14,113 nucleotides of DNA from Rhodospirillales bacterium (GTDB lineage: Bacteria > Pseudomonadota > Alphaproteobacteria > Acetobacterales > Acetobacteraceae), in NCBI GenBank assembly GCA_028866335.1, contig JAGWIL010000025.1, positions 1 to 14,113 of the forward strand, given 5' to 3'. The translations under genes and the position numbers were made by a program. Shown here piece by piece: positions 1 through 7,362 of this stretch. Under the pieces are notes generated by a model. The model worked only from the letters and a program-made list of their open reading frames with translations, was not told the origin of the DNA and did no database searches. The first letter of the stretch is position 1, and every line of letters begins with the position of its first letter.

Positions 1-129
1 ATAGGCGGCGGGGTTTTGGTCCGGCGTTTGCACTTTCAGCCCGGTTGATATCTGTTGTTGCAGCGCGTTGATCTGCGCTTCCTGCGCTGTCAGCGTGGTG
101 GTAAAATTACTGTAGAACGACAGCTCCAT
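1..129 (-). CDS. flgL: Flagellar hook-filament junction protein FlgL, N-terminal fragment
   Basis: Only the first 43 codons are in the window; the gene runs off the left edge. The translation begins MELSFYSNF and contains LQQQISTGLKV followed by a D-x-NPAAY segment. This matches the N-terminal D0 coiled-coil region of FlgL/HAP3, whose usual form is QQQISTGxRVxxPSDDP. FlgL joins the hook to the flagellin filament and is exported by the flagellar type III system. The ATG at 127-129 is preceded by a good Shine-Dalgarno AAGGA (138-142, minus strand) at 8-base spacing. It lies 19 bases after fliJ, so it is probably the next gene of the same operon. Flagellin has a related N-terminus, but the short lead-in before the ISTG motif favours FlgL. 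Confidence 0.8.
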   Translation of the reverse strand, partial: MELSFYSNFTTTLTAQEAQINALQQQISTGLKVQTPDQNPAAY

Positions 130-137
130 TTTTGGAT

Positions 138-142
138 TCCTT
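138..142 (-). promoter_or_regulatory. Ribosome binding site of flgL
   Basis: AAGGA on the minus strand lies 8 bases before the ATG at 129. It is among the cleaner Shine-Dalgarno matches in the cluster and supports the flgL start. It also fits flgL being the one gene here whose start does not overlap or nearly touch the gene before it. Confidence 0.6.
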
Positions 143-148
143 CAGATT

Positions 149-577
149 TTAGGCTGTTATTTCGTATTTTGTGCGACTATGCGGCAGGTCTTGTGCCGCG
201 CGGTTTTGGGCGAAGGTCTGTTCCAGCCGCAGCGCGCTGGCCAGGCGGTCCTGCAAAATGCGGCGCCGGGTGCGCAATTCCGCCAGGGCGGCGGCGCACC
301 CGGAAAGCTGTGTTTGCTCGGTGGCGATTGTTTCAGCCAATTGCTGCATCGCTGCTTCAGCCTGGGTGCTGAATTGCCCGGCGCGTTTCGCATCGCCCGC
401 GCGCACCACACCGCCGCGGCGCCATAAATTGCCCAGCCGCTCCTGGTAAGCGGTAAGAACCTCGCGCTGCGCCGCATAGCGCTGCAGGGCAGCGTTATGT
501 CCGCTTAATTGGTCCAGCAGGGCCGTTTCCTTGGCGGCCGCCAGCAGGTCCAGCTTCGCGAAAACCTTGGGTTTCAT
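149..577 (-). CDS. fliJ: Flagellar export chaperone FliJ
   Basis: A 142-residue protein, almost entirely predicted alpha-helix and rich in Ala, Gln, Arg and Glu. This matches the length (about 140-150 residues) and antiparallel coiled-coil character of FliJ. FliJ is a soluble component of the export apparatus: it sits in the centre of the FliI hexamer, contacts the cytoplasmic domain of FlhA and helps couple ATP and proton-motive force to export. FliJ sequences are poorly conserved, so the call rests mainly on length, helicity and position directly after fliI. The ATG at 575-577 overlaps the fliI stop by 4 bases (ATGA). A GGAG (585-588) lies 7 bases upstream. The stop is TAA at 149-151. Confidence 0.82.
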   Translation of the reverse strand: MKPKVFAKLDLLAAAKETALLDQLSGHNAALQRYAAQREVLTAYQERLGNLWRRGGVVRAGDAKRAGQFSTQAEAAMQQLAETIATEQTQLSGCAAALAELRTRRRILQDRLASALRLEQTFAQNRAAQDLPHSRTKYEITA

Positions 578-1911
578 GGCTCGTCTCCAAACACGGCGCG
601 CATTTTGGCGAGCGCGCCGTCAAGCCCCATGCGCGCAGCTGCATCCTGGCGCAGCAAATCCTCCATGGCGGGCATACGCTGCAAGGCTTCATCCAGCAGC
701 GCATCGCGCCCTGGTGCATAGGCGCCGAGGTCCAGAATATCCTGCTTCTCCCGCTTCCTTGCCCAAAGGGCGCGGAACCGCCCGGCGAGGTGCAGATGCT
801 CTTTTGTCACCAGCCCCGGCATGGGGCGCGAGAGCGAGGCGGAAATATCGATGGGCGGATAAATCGCCGCCTCCGCCATGGCGCGGGAGAGCACGATATG
901 CCCGTCCAGAATGGCGCGGGCGGTGTCTGCCACCGGGTCCCCCACATGGTCGTCGCCTTCCACCAGCACGGTATGGATGGCGGTGATGGAACCCTGGCCC
1001 GGCCCGCCATTGCCGGCGCGCTCCGCATAGGCGGAGAGCGTGCCGAACACCGAAGGCGGGTAGCCCCTGGTGGCTGGTGGCTCGCCCGCCGCCAGCCCAA
1101 TCTCGCGCAACGCCATGGCCAGGCGCGTGAGGCTATCCACCAGCAGCAGCACATGCTTGCCCTGGGCGCGGAAATATTCGGCGATTGCGGCGGCGCGGTA
1201 CGCGCCATGCACGCGGGCAAGGGCAGTGTCATCCGCCGGGGAGGCAATAACCACGGCGCGGGACCTGCCCGTGCCGAGATGGTCCTCGATGAATTCCCGA
1301 ATTTCCCGGCCCCGTTCGCCGATCATCGCCAGCACCACCACATCCGCCTGGGCATGGCGCGCGATCATGCCCAGCATGGTGGTTTTGCCGACGCCCGAAC
1401 CCGCGAACAGCCCCACACGCATACCGCGCCCCAGCGTGGTGAGCGCATTGATGGCCGAAACCCCGGTATCGAACGGCGTTTCGATTCTGGCGCGGGCCAT
1501 GGGGTTGATCGGGCTGCCCAGCATCGGCCAGGGGGCGGCGGCATCGGGCGGGGGGCTGCCATCCAGCGGGTTGCCGCGTGCATCCAGAATGCGGCCCAGC
1601 AGGCCGGGCCCGGTCATCACCGCCATCTCGGTGGTTTCCACCCGCACCCGTGCCCCGCGTATAATGCCGCGCGTGCCTTGTTCGGGCATCATCAGCATCG
1701 CCCCGGCCTCAAACCCGATAATCTCGGCGGCGGCCTCGCCTTCCGCCTGCTCTATCATGCAGCGCGCCCCTATGGGGGCTTGCAACCCGCTCACGCGCAG
1801 CATCTCGCCATTGGCCCGCAGCACGCGCCCATAGCGCCGCACGGTTGGGACGCTAAGTGCGCTACGCAATGTTTCCGCCGTGCGGTTGGTAAGGCTTTCC
1901 AGCGTAATCAT
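574..1911 (-). CDS. fliI: Flagellum-specific ATPase FliI
   Basis: A 445-residue ATPase of the FliI/YscN family, related to the F1 beta subunit, of usual length. It hydrolyses ATP at the cytoplasmic base of the flagellar export gate to help unfold and load export substrates. The Walker A P-loop GSGVGKTT is at residues 171-178 (catalytic Lys176). The catalytic-glutamate region IGERGREIREF is near 198-208. Walker B, VLLLVDS, is at 254-260 with Asp259. The family signature GYPPSVF follows at 283-289. Residues 1 to about 95 form the N-terminal beta-barrel. The ATG overlaps the fliH stop by 4 bases, and the stop overlaps fliJ by 4 bases, giving a fliH-fliI-fliJ module with tight translational coupling. 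All key residues are present. Confidence 0.97.
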   Translation of the reverse strand: MITLESLTNRTAETLRSALSVPTVRRYGRVLRANGEMLRVSGLQAPIGARCMIEQAEGEAAAEIIGFEAGAMLMMPEQGTRGIIRGARVRVETTEMAVMTGPGLLGRILDARGNPLDGSPPPDAAAPWPMLGSPINPMARARIETPFDTGVSAINALTTLGRGMRVGLFAGSGVGKTTMLGMIARHAQADVVVLAMIGERGREIREFIEDHLGTGRSRAVVIASPADDTALARVHGAYRAAAIAEYFRAQGKHVLLLVDSLTRLAMALREIGLAAGEPPATRGYPPSVFGTLSAYAERAGNGGPGQGSITAIHTVLVEGDDHVGDPVADTARAILDGHIVLSRAMAEAAIYPPIDISASLSRPMPGLVTKEHLHLAGRFRALWARKREKQDILDLGAYAPGRDALLDEALQRMPAMEDLLRQDAAARMGLDGALAKMRAVFGDEP

Positions 1912-2558
1912 GCGGCGGTTTCACCCGGCAAAGCGAGCCTGGCCTGCAACGCGGTAAAGCGGCTTTCCAGCCGCGCGTCCCATTCTGTCTTGTCCAGCTT
2001 GTCGCCGTCTTCCGCCGCAAGCTCCAGCAACGCGCCGCCGGGGGTAATGCTTTCATCCGCCACCAGCGCCAGCGCCTCACCGGGCAGTTGATCTCGCAAT
2101 GCCGGAATATCGGAAGGGTGCAGATGCAGCCGCATGGTTTGGCGTGGGCCCCGCTCAGCCGCGGCTTCCTTCAGCAGGTTTTTAACAAGCCCCGCCAGCT
2201 CGGCACGCGCATTGCCGCTTTCTCCACCGGCAATGTGCCGCGCAAGCTGCAAAGCCATATCAAACACCAGCTCCGCAAGGTCCTGTTCCTTCAGCGCCAA
2301 AGGTGCCGCAAACTGTGCCGCCCCCTGTTCCATAACGCTGAGCATCCGTGCCAGTTTTTCGCGTTGCGGCGCCATCGCGGCGCGGGCGGCGGCCTCTCCG
2401 GCTTCCTTCGCTTCACTCATGGCTGTGTCTCGAAGTTTCGCAATCTCCTGCTTCACACGCCGTTGAATTTCGACATCCCGCGCGGCGATTTCAGCCGTAT
2501 CTGGTGCCAGCACAGTTTGCACAAAATTACGATTGCGGGAGGCTGTTACGAAGCTCAT
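1908..2558 (-). CDS. fliH: Flagellar export ATPase regulator FliH
   Basis: A 216-residue protein starting MSFVTASRNRNF. FliH dimers bind FliI, hold it in check and anchor the ATPase complex to the C-ring through FliM/FliN. The N-terminal half (about 20-75) is charged and helical. The C-terminal half holds the recognisable FliH/YscL part: LHPSDIPALRDQL, then ADESITPGGALLE, then a terminal helix. The reading frame is open upstream to 2663, but I prefer the ATG at 2556-2558: its ATGA overlaps the stop of the preceding small gene exactly, and the extra 35 upstream residues would lie entirely inside that gene and look like shadow sequence. No strong Shine-Dalgarno is visible, so re-initiation after the upstream stop is likely. 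Confidence 0.88.
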   Translation of the reverse strand: MSFVTASRNRNFVQTVLAPDTAEIAARDVEIQRRVKQEIAKLRDTAMSEAKEAGEAAARAAMAPQREKLARMLSVMEQGAAQFAAPLALKEQDLAELVFDMALQLARHIAGGESGNARAELAGLVKNLLKEAAAERGPRQTMRLHLHPSDIPALRDQLPGEALALVADESITPGGALLELAAEDGDKLDKTEWDARLESRFTALQARLALPGETAA

Positions 2559-2827
2559 GATTCGGTGCCGCGTTGGGGTGGCGTGCCAGGGTTGCTGGAA
2601 GCAAGGCGGAGGGATTCCATGCAGAGCCCGCCAAGCGGTGCCAGCAATGCGAGTGCCGCGCAAACCAGCAGCCCCACCGCGAAGGCCGAAAGCAGCCAGG
2701 CCCCCGCCATGCCAAAATCAGCGAGGCTATCGGGTTCATGCGTGGCGGCCCAGCCTGTCATCGCCGCAAGGCTAAGCAGGAAGGGGCTGAATAATTTTTT
2801 CGGTTTGCGCGCTTTTGCTTTCGCCAT
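2555..2827 (-). CDS. Small membrane protein of unknown function between motB and fliH
   Basis: A 90-residue protein that I do not recognise. It has a basic N-terminus (six Lys and one Arg in the first 11 residues), a moderately hydrophobic stretch at about 12-28, a short acidic loop (HEPDSLADF) and a stronger transmembrane helix at about 40-68. A Pro/Ser/Arg-rich tail follows. The basic start and hydrophobic segments predict an inner-membrane protein. The ATG at 2825-2827 lies 7 bases after the motB stop; an AAGGA (2838-2842) at 10-base spacing overlaps the end of motB. The stop overlaps the fliH start by 4 bases. The tight fit and codon use like its neighbours argue that it is real and flagellar. 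It could assist the stator or the export gate (FliO, for example, is a small membrane protein), but no motif shows either. Confidence 0.75.
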   Translation of the reverse strand: MAKAKARKPKKLFSPFLLSLAAMTGWAATHEPDSLADFGMAGAWLLSAFAVGLLVCAALALLAPLGGLCMESLRLASSNPGTPPQRGTES

Positions 2828-2834
2828 GTTGCAT

Positions 2835-3671
2835 TCATCCTTGCGGTTGGTCTTGTTGTGGTGCGGCCCCGGCGGGCTCGGGCGCGTGAATAACCACCAC
2901 CACGCGCCGGTTTAGCGCGCGGCCCGCATCCGTACCGTTGCTGGTTACAGGCGAGAACTCGCCAAACCCTTCCGCCGCCAGCACATTGCCGCCAACTCCG
3001 TTGCCAACAAAAAGCTGCACCACCGCAACCGCCCGCTCAACCGAGAGCGACCAGTTGGATGGAAATTGCGCGGTGGCGATGGGTTGATTATCAGTATAAC
3101 CCTGCACGGTAATTCTGTACCCGGCAGGCAGTTGCGTAAGGCCATTGCCCACCTGGGCGAGCAGCTTCGCGGCATCGGGTTTCAGCACTGCTTCACCGGA
3201 ATCGAACAGCACCGAGGCATCAAGCTGGATGGTTAAAGTGAGCGGCGCATCGTTGATGGTAACCTGATGTTTTTCGATCATCGGCTGGAACAGCGAGCTC
3301 AGCTTCAGGTGCAATTGCTGCAAGGTCTGCATGTCTTTTGCCAATTGCCTTGCCATGTTCTGCGGAATTTTGGCTTGCGCGGAGGATGGCAATTCCACCC
3401 GCTTTGGAATCGGTGAAACCTGGTGCTGCAACACGCCGCGCGAACCGGAAGGCTGCTGCACCATCACGGCTGGCGGTGTGCCATGAAAGGCCGTTATAAA
3501 AGCCTGCGTAATCTCCGCCTGCTTAAGTTTATTGCGGGTGGAGGACGCATACAGCACCACGAAAGTTGCCAGCAGCAGTGTTAACAAATCGGCGTAGGAT
3601 ATAATCCAGCGCTCATGGTTTGCCGGTGGCTCGGGCTTTTGTTTCTTCGCGGGAAGTTTTGTGCCGGCCAT
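2835..3671 (-). CDS. motB: Flagellar stator protein MotB (MotD-like)
   Basis: A 278-residue stator subunit. It has a short cytoplasmic N-terminus and then RWIISYADLLTLLLATFVVLYASS, which contains the single transmembrane helix (about 23-42). Asp28 is in the position of the essential proton-binding aspartate (E. coli Asp32). A linker and plug-like region follow at 45-140. The periplasmic OmpA-like peptidoglycan-binding domain is at about 150-262, with GYTDN (191-195), NWSLS-x-ERA (206-213) and NRRV (254-257). MotB anchors the proton channel to the cell wall and works with MotA to drive the rotor. The WIISYADLLTLLLA form is closer to the MotD/second-stator type than to E. coli MotB. It starts 3 bases after the motA stop. 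The tail is Pro/Gln-rich. Confidence 0.93.
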   Translation of the reverse strand: MAGTKLPAKKQKPEPPANHERWIISYADLLTLLLATFVVLYASSTRNKLKQAEITQAFITAFHGTPPAVMVQQPSGSRGVLQHQVSPIPKRVELPSSAQAKIPQNMARQLAKDMQTLQQLHLKLSSLFQPMIEKHQVTINDAPLTLTIQLDASVLFDSGEAVLKPDAAKLLAQVGNGLTQLPAGYRITVQGYTDNQPIATAQFPSNWSLSVERAVAVVQLFVGNGVGGNVLAAEGFGEFSPVTSNGTDAGRALNRRVVVVIHAPEPAGAAPQQDQPQG

Positions 3672-3674
3672 GGT

Positions 3675-4475
3675 TCAGGCCGCCTGGGAGGCGCCTTCAG
3701 GCACCTCCTGCTCATCGGTTGCTGCCCTGGCCTTGGGTTTTTCATGCAAAAAGCTCTTCAGCGTCTGCCGGATAACAATGCCCGGCTTGCCCTCCGCCAG
3801 CAGCAGAAACCCTTGGATCACCACCATCCGTTCGCGCTCAAGCTCCTTGGCGATGGATTTCAGCCGCCCGCCCAAGGGCAAAGCGATAAGATTGGCGAAC
3901 CCCACGCCATACACGGTGGCGATGAAAGCTGTGGCGATGCCTTCGCCCAACTCGCTCGGGTGGTCTAGCCGCATCATCACGTGGATCAACCCCAGCACCG
4001 CGCCCATCACACCGATGGTGGGGGAATAACCGCCCAGCGCTTCCCATACATGGGCGGGGTGTTCCTGCTCGCGGTCCAGGTTTTCGGCAATGATGCTGAG
4101 CATGGAGGCAAAGTCTTCCGGTGCGGTATTATCCACGATCATTTGCAGGCCCTGGCGCTGGAACGGGTCTTCCACGTTGGGAATTTCCTGCTCCAGCACC
4201 AGCGTGCCAAAGCCCCGCGCCTTGGCGGACCAATCCGCCACATGGTCGATGAATGCGGCGAGGTCGATTCTGGGCGGCTTGGCAAGCCACATCACGGCTT
4301 TAAGGCCGGAGAGCAGGGTATGAAAGCCGAATTGCACCAGGCAGGCCGCCGCCGAGCCGCACATGACGATAATGAAAGCAGTGATGTTGAGCAGCGAGGA
4401 GATCGGCACATGGTCTGTCATCGCACCGCCGAGGATGACGAAAACCCCGAGCAGCAGCGTAGCCAAGTTTATCAA
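3675..4475 (-). CDS. motA: Flagellar stator protein MotA (MotC-like)
   Basis: A 266-residue MotA/TolQ/ExbB-family protein. Hydrophobic segments are at about 3-19, 28-52, 152-168 and 182-202, matching the four helices of MotA. Arg87 and Glu95, spaced eight apart in the cytoplasmic loop, match the E. coli Arg90/Glu98 pair that contacts FliG. Pro152 (GGYSPTIGVMGAVLG) and Pro200 (ANLIALPLGG) match the conserved channel prolines 173 and 222. With MotB it forms the proton-conducting stator. The start codon is TTG (4473-4475), overlapping the fliA stop as TTGA. A strong Shine-Dalgarno AGGGGA (4485-4490) supports it; the next ATG, at residue 19, would delete the first helix. The C-terminal 20 residues are acidic and low-complexity. 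Confidence 0.93.
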   Translation of the reverse strand: MINLATLLLGVFVILGGAMTDHVPISSLLNITAFIIVMCGSAAACLVQFGFHTLLSGLKAVMWLAKPPRIDLAAFIDHVADWSAKARGFGTLVLEQEIPNVEDPFQRQGLQMIVDNTAPEDFASMLSIIAENLDREQEHPAHVWEALGGYSPTIGVMGAVLGLIHVMMRLDHPSELGEGIATAFIATVYGVGFANLIALPLGGRLKSIAKELERERMVVIQGFLLLAEGKPGIVIRQTLKSFLHEKPKARAATDEQEVPEGASQAA

Positions 4476-5035
4476 GATACAAATTCCCCTCGTTGCGCCG
4501 CATTGATATGCAGGGCGAGCGCCTCCAACGCCCGCTTACGCAGCCGCGAGGCGTAGCCCTCGCTGATATCCAACACGCTCGCGATTTCCCGATTGTTAAG
4601 TTCATCGTAAAAATGCAGCGCCAGAATGCGGTATTCTAGCTGCGGCAGTTCGCGCAGCGCCTCCACCAGCAAAGCCCGGTTATCCACGCGGGTGAGCAAG
4701 GAAAGCGGGTCCTCCGGCCCGTCGCCGCTGTCATGCGCGGCGATATCCACGGTTTCCTGGTCGAAACTTGTCTGGCCGCGCCGGCGCGTGCCCTCGCGCC
4801 GCAGCCCGTCTATCATGGCACCCTTTATGCGCCGCGAGGCAAAAGCCTGGAACGGTACGCCATGCACAGGGTCGAAACGCTGCGAGGCTTCCATCATGCC
4901 GATAGCGCCCCATTGCAGCATTTCATCCACATCCGCCCAGGGCATACGCGCCTTCATCAGCAACGCCATCCGCTTAATCCAATGGCCATAGAGTGCCGTA
5001 AGCTCGGCCTTGCCGGGGGTGGCGGCGTCAGCCAT
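4472..5035 (-). CDS. fliA: Flagellar RNA polymerase sigma factor, FliA/sigma-28 type, short form
   Basis: A 187-residue sigma-70-family factor. Region 2 spans about residues 10-85; its LLMKARMPWADVDEMLQWGAIG and RFDP--GVPFQAFASRRIKGAMIDGLR segments are typical of FliA and its WhiG/SigD relatives (core binding and -10 recognition). Region 4 is at about 115-175, with the helix-turn-helix NNREIASVLDISEGYASRLRKRALEAL (-35 recognition). FliA is normally near 240 residues; here a loop of only about 30 residues (about 85-115) joins regions 2 and 4, so region 3 appears to be missing or vestigial. It would direct transcription of late flagellar and chemotaxis genes. The ATG overlaps the flhA stop by 8 bases (ATGGCTGA) and the stop overlaps motA by 4. 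No anti-sigma FlgM gene is in the window. Confidence 0.85.
   Translation of the reverse strand: MADAATPGKAELTALYGHWIKRMALLMKARMPWADVDEMLQWGAIGMMEASQRFDPVHGVPFQAFASRRIKGAMIDGLRREGTRRRGQTSFDQETVDIAAHDSGDGPEDPLSLLTRVDNRALLVEALRELPQLEYRILALHFYDELNNREIASVLDISEGYASRLRKRALEALALHINAAQRGEFVS
4485..4490 (-). promoter_or_regulatory. Ribosome binding site deciding the TTG start of motA
   Basis: AGGGGA on the minus strand lies 9 bases before the TTG at 4475. No ATG is available without losing transmembrane helix 1, so this site decides the start. A TTG start with a strong ribosome site may tune stator synthesis relative to the sigma factor encoded just before it. Confidence 0.6.
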
Positions 5036-7106
5036 TGGCGGGCTCAGCCGTATGCACCACCTGCAACGGCATGGTTTCCGGAATTTCCTCCAACGCGATC
5101 ACCGGCAGCAATCCGCTCACGCATTTTGCCACGGCGCGGCGCATGGCCGCCTGCACCACCAGCACAGGTTTGGAACCGCGCGCACGCATGGCTTTGGCAG
5201 CCTGCTCCGCTGCCTGTCGCAGATGCGTGGCGATTTCAGCCTCCACCTCGCCGCCTGCATTTTCCCTTGCCGCGCGGAGGGATTTGGTAACCAGCTCCTC
5301 CAGTTTTGGCTGCAGCACAGAAACGCGCAAAGTGGGGTCGCTGCCCATGAACTGCCCGGCGATAAAGCGCCCCAGCCGCAGCCGTACCGCCGCCAGCAGG
5401 CGCTCAGGTTCTTTGGCACCACCATCGGCGGCTTCCACCAGCGCCTCGGCGATACGCTCGAAATCCCGCACCGGCACTTCCTCGGCCAGCAGTCCCTGGC
5501 AAACCTGGCGGATGATTCCGGCTGAAAGCGTGGCGCGCAAATCTTCGGCCAAACGCGGCGTGGTTTCGGCCAGCCGGGTTATCAGCCCTTCCACTTGCGG
5601 GCGGCCCAGCAAATCCGCCCCATAACGCTTCAGCACCTCGGCGAAATGCGTGGCCACGGCAGAGGCTGTATCCACCACCGTGTAGCCAAGCTCTTCCGCC
5701 GCGGGAATCGCACCTTGGGGAATCCACACCGCGTTCTGGCCAAAAGCTGCGTCCTTCACCGGGCGGCCAATGGCAAGTTTCTCCACCACCATCGGGCCTT
5801 CAATGGCCAGCCATTGGCCGGGCCATGCCTCGCCGCTGCCAATGGTGGCGCCGCGTAGCGTGAAGCGGTAGCCATGGGCGGCAAGCTCGGATGAATCGCG
5901 GATATGCACGGCAGGCACCAGAAACCCCATGGCGCGGCCATAACGCTGGCGCACGGCGGTTAACCGCCCCAGCAGCCGCCCTTCGCCCGTGCCCACCATG
6001 GGTGCCAGGGCAAAGCCGATATTCATGCCCAGCGGGTCCACGCCGCTCACATCAATCAGATTGTCTGGTTTCACCTCGGCCTTTGAATTTTCGCCTTGCG
6101 CCGCCTCAATCTGTTCCGCCTCTGGTTGCGCGCGCGAAAGCCGCCAGGCAGAAACCCCCAGCGCCACGCCCAACAGCAAAAACGGAATATGCGCCATCTG
6201 CGGCACCAGCCCAATGGCGGTTGTGATGGCCGCCGCAATCGCCAATGCCTGCGGATATTTGGAAAGCTGGGATTTGATCTGCGCGCCGATATCCTCACCG
6301 GTGGCAACGCGGGTAACCACCAAACCCGCCGCGACAGAGATGGTGAGCGAGGGAATTTGCGCCGCCAGCCCATCCCCCACGGTGAGCAGCGTGTACGTGC
6401 GCGCCGCATCGCCAAGCGGCAGCCCAAATTGCAGCGTGCCGATAATCAGCCCGCCCAGCATGTTCACCACCAGAATAATCATCGCCGCGACAACATCGCC
6501 GCGCACGAATTTCGAGGCACCATCCATCGCGCCAAAAAAATCGGCTTCCCGGCGCAGCGTATCGCGCCGCCGCTCCGCCGCCTGGGGGGAGAGAATGCCG
6601 GCGTTGATCTCGGCATCAATCGCCATCTGCCGGCCGGGCAACGAATCCAGCATGAAACGCGCGGAAACTTCCGCCACGCGTGAGGCACCCTTGGTAACCA
6701 CAACAAAATTGATGATGATAAGAATAACGAAGATGATGCCGCCAACAACGTAATTTCCACCAACGGCGAATTGCCCGAAGGATTCGATCACATGCCCAGC
6801 CGCCCCCGGCCCTGTGTAACCGTTGAGCAGAATGGCGCGCGCGGTTGCCACGTTCAGCGCCAGACGCATAAGCGTGGTGGCCAGCAGCACAGAGGGGAAA
6901 GAGGAAAATTCAGACGGTGAGGGGATATAAAGCGATGCCGCGAGAATAACGAGCCCGGCTGAAATATTCAGTGCAAACAGGAAGGAGATGGCAGGCCCCG
7001 GCAGTGGAATCGCCAGCATTACCAGCACCATCAGGATAACAATAGGCCCGGAAAGCTGACCGAGGCTGAAGGCGCGCGAGCTTGGAAGGGCGAGTGTGTC
7101 AGCCAT
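5028..7106 (-). CDS. flhA: Flagellar export gate protein FlhA
   Basis: A 692-residue FHIPEP-family protein of usual length. The N-terminal half is the membrane domain, with about eight hydrophobic segments between residues 20 and 320. The family core is clear: LMRLALNVATARAILLNG (79-96), then the FHIPEP loop VVTKGASRVAEVSARF (136-151) leading to LPGRQMAIDAEINAG. EADFFGAMDGASKFVRGD (187-204) holds the conserved acidic loop implicated in proton use. The cytoplasmic C-terminal domain (about 350-692) forms the nonameric ring that docks chaperone-substrate complexes. The frame is open to 7154, but I take the ATG at 7104-7106: it overlaps the fliQ stop by 8 bases (ATGGCTGA), exactly as fliA overlaps flhA, and avoids a 56-base overlap with fliQ. 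Confidence 0.96.
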   Translation of the reverse strand: MADTLALPSSRAFSLGQLSGPIVILMVLVMLAIPLPGPAISFLFALNISAGLVILAASLYIPSPSEFSSFPSVLLATTLMRLALNVATARAILLNGYTGPGAAGHVIESFGQFAVGGNYVVGGIIFVILIIINFVVVTKGASRVAEVSARFMLDSLPGRQMAIDAEINAGILSPQAAERRRDTLRREADFFGAMDGASKFVRGDVVAAMIILVVNMLGGLIIGTLQFGLPLGDAARTYTLLTVGDGLAAQIPSLTISVAAGLVVTRVATGEDIGAQIKSQLSKYPQALAIAAAITTAIGLVPQMAHIPFLLLGVALGVSAWRLSRAQPEAEQIEAAQGENSKAEVKPDNLIDVSGVDPLGMNIGFALAPMVGTGEGRLLGRLTAVRQRYGRAMGFLVPAVHIRDSSELAAHGYRFTLRGATIGSGEAWPGQWLAIEGPMVVEKLAIGRPVKDAAFGQNAVWIPQGAIPAAEELGYTVVDTASAVATHFAEVLKRYGADLLGRPQVEGLITRLAETTPRLAEDLRATLSAGIIRQVCQGLLAEEVPVRDFERIAEALVEAADGGAKEPERLLAAVRLRLGRFIAGQFMGSDPTLRVSVLQPKLEELVTKSLRAARENAGGEVEAEIATHLRQAAEQAAKAMRARGSKPVLVVQAAMRRAVAKCVSGLLPVIALEEIPETMPLQVVHTAEPANG

Positions 7107-7362
7107 GCAAAAGCCCCGGAATAGCATTGAATAATCTTGTGGCGTAATGTTCAACCGCCCCCATCATCAGCGGCCCCGCCGTCATGGTCACTAGCGCCAG
7201 GCCGCCCAGCTTGAGCACGAAGGGAATGGATGCCTCGCGCACCTGCGTCGCGGTTTGCAAAATGCCAGCCCCCAGGCCAATAATCAGCATCAGCAGCAGC
7301 GCGGGCCCGGCAAATTCCGCGAAGGCCAGCCAGGCGCCGCTATTCACGCCATTGGCATTCAT
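7099..7362 (-). CDS. fliQ: Flagellar export gate protein FliQ
   Basis: An 87-residue, two-helix membrane protein. Hydrophobic segments lie at about 14-35 and 50-70. The family hallmark is ATQVREASIPFVLKLGGLALV in the middle of the protein, matching the Q-[IV]-x-E-x-[TS]-[IL]-x-F-x-x-K pattern of FliQ/FliQ-like SctS. FliQ packs around the FliP-FliR pentameric channel (P5Q4R1) in the export gate. The ATG overlaps the fliM-fliN stop by 4 bases (ATGA) and the stop overlaps flhA by 8. The usual partners fliP and fliR are not adjacent, so the gate genes are split between loci in this genome. Confidence 0.92.
   Translation of the reverse strand: MNANGVNSGAWLAFAEFAGPALLLMLIIGLGAGILQTATQVREASIPFVLKLGGLALVTMTAGPLMMGAVEHYATRLFNAIPGLLHG

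Noticed and set aside
790..2091. A 433-codon open frame on the plus strand opposite fliI and part of fliH
   Set aside because: It lies antisense to a fully convincing FliI. Its translation is rich in His, Arg, Gln and Gly with no domain, which is typical of a shadow frame in high-GC DNA.
2559..2663. An upstream extension of fliH by 35 codons
   Set aside because: It would overlap the small membrane gene almost entirely; the ATGA overlap at 2555-2558 gives a normal FliH length and a clean junction.
5989..6753. A 254-codon plus-strand frame opposite flhA
   Set aside because: It is antisense to the most conserved part of FlhA and its product is Ser/Arg/Pro-rich without motifs.
7107..7154. An upstream extension of flhA by 16 codons
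   Set aside because: It would overlap fliQ by 56 bases. The ATG at 7106 gives the 8-base overlap also seen at other junctions and the expected FlhA N-terminus.
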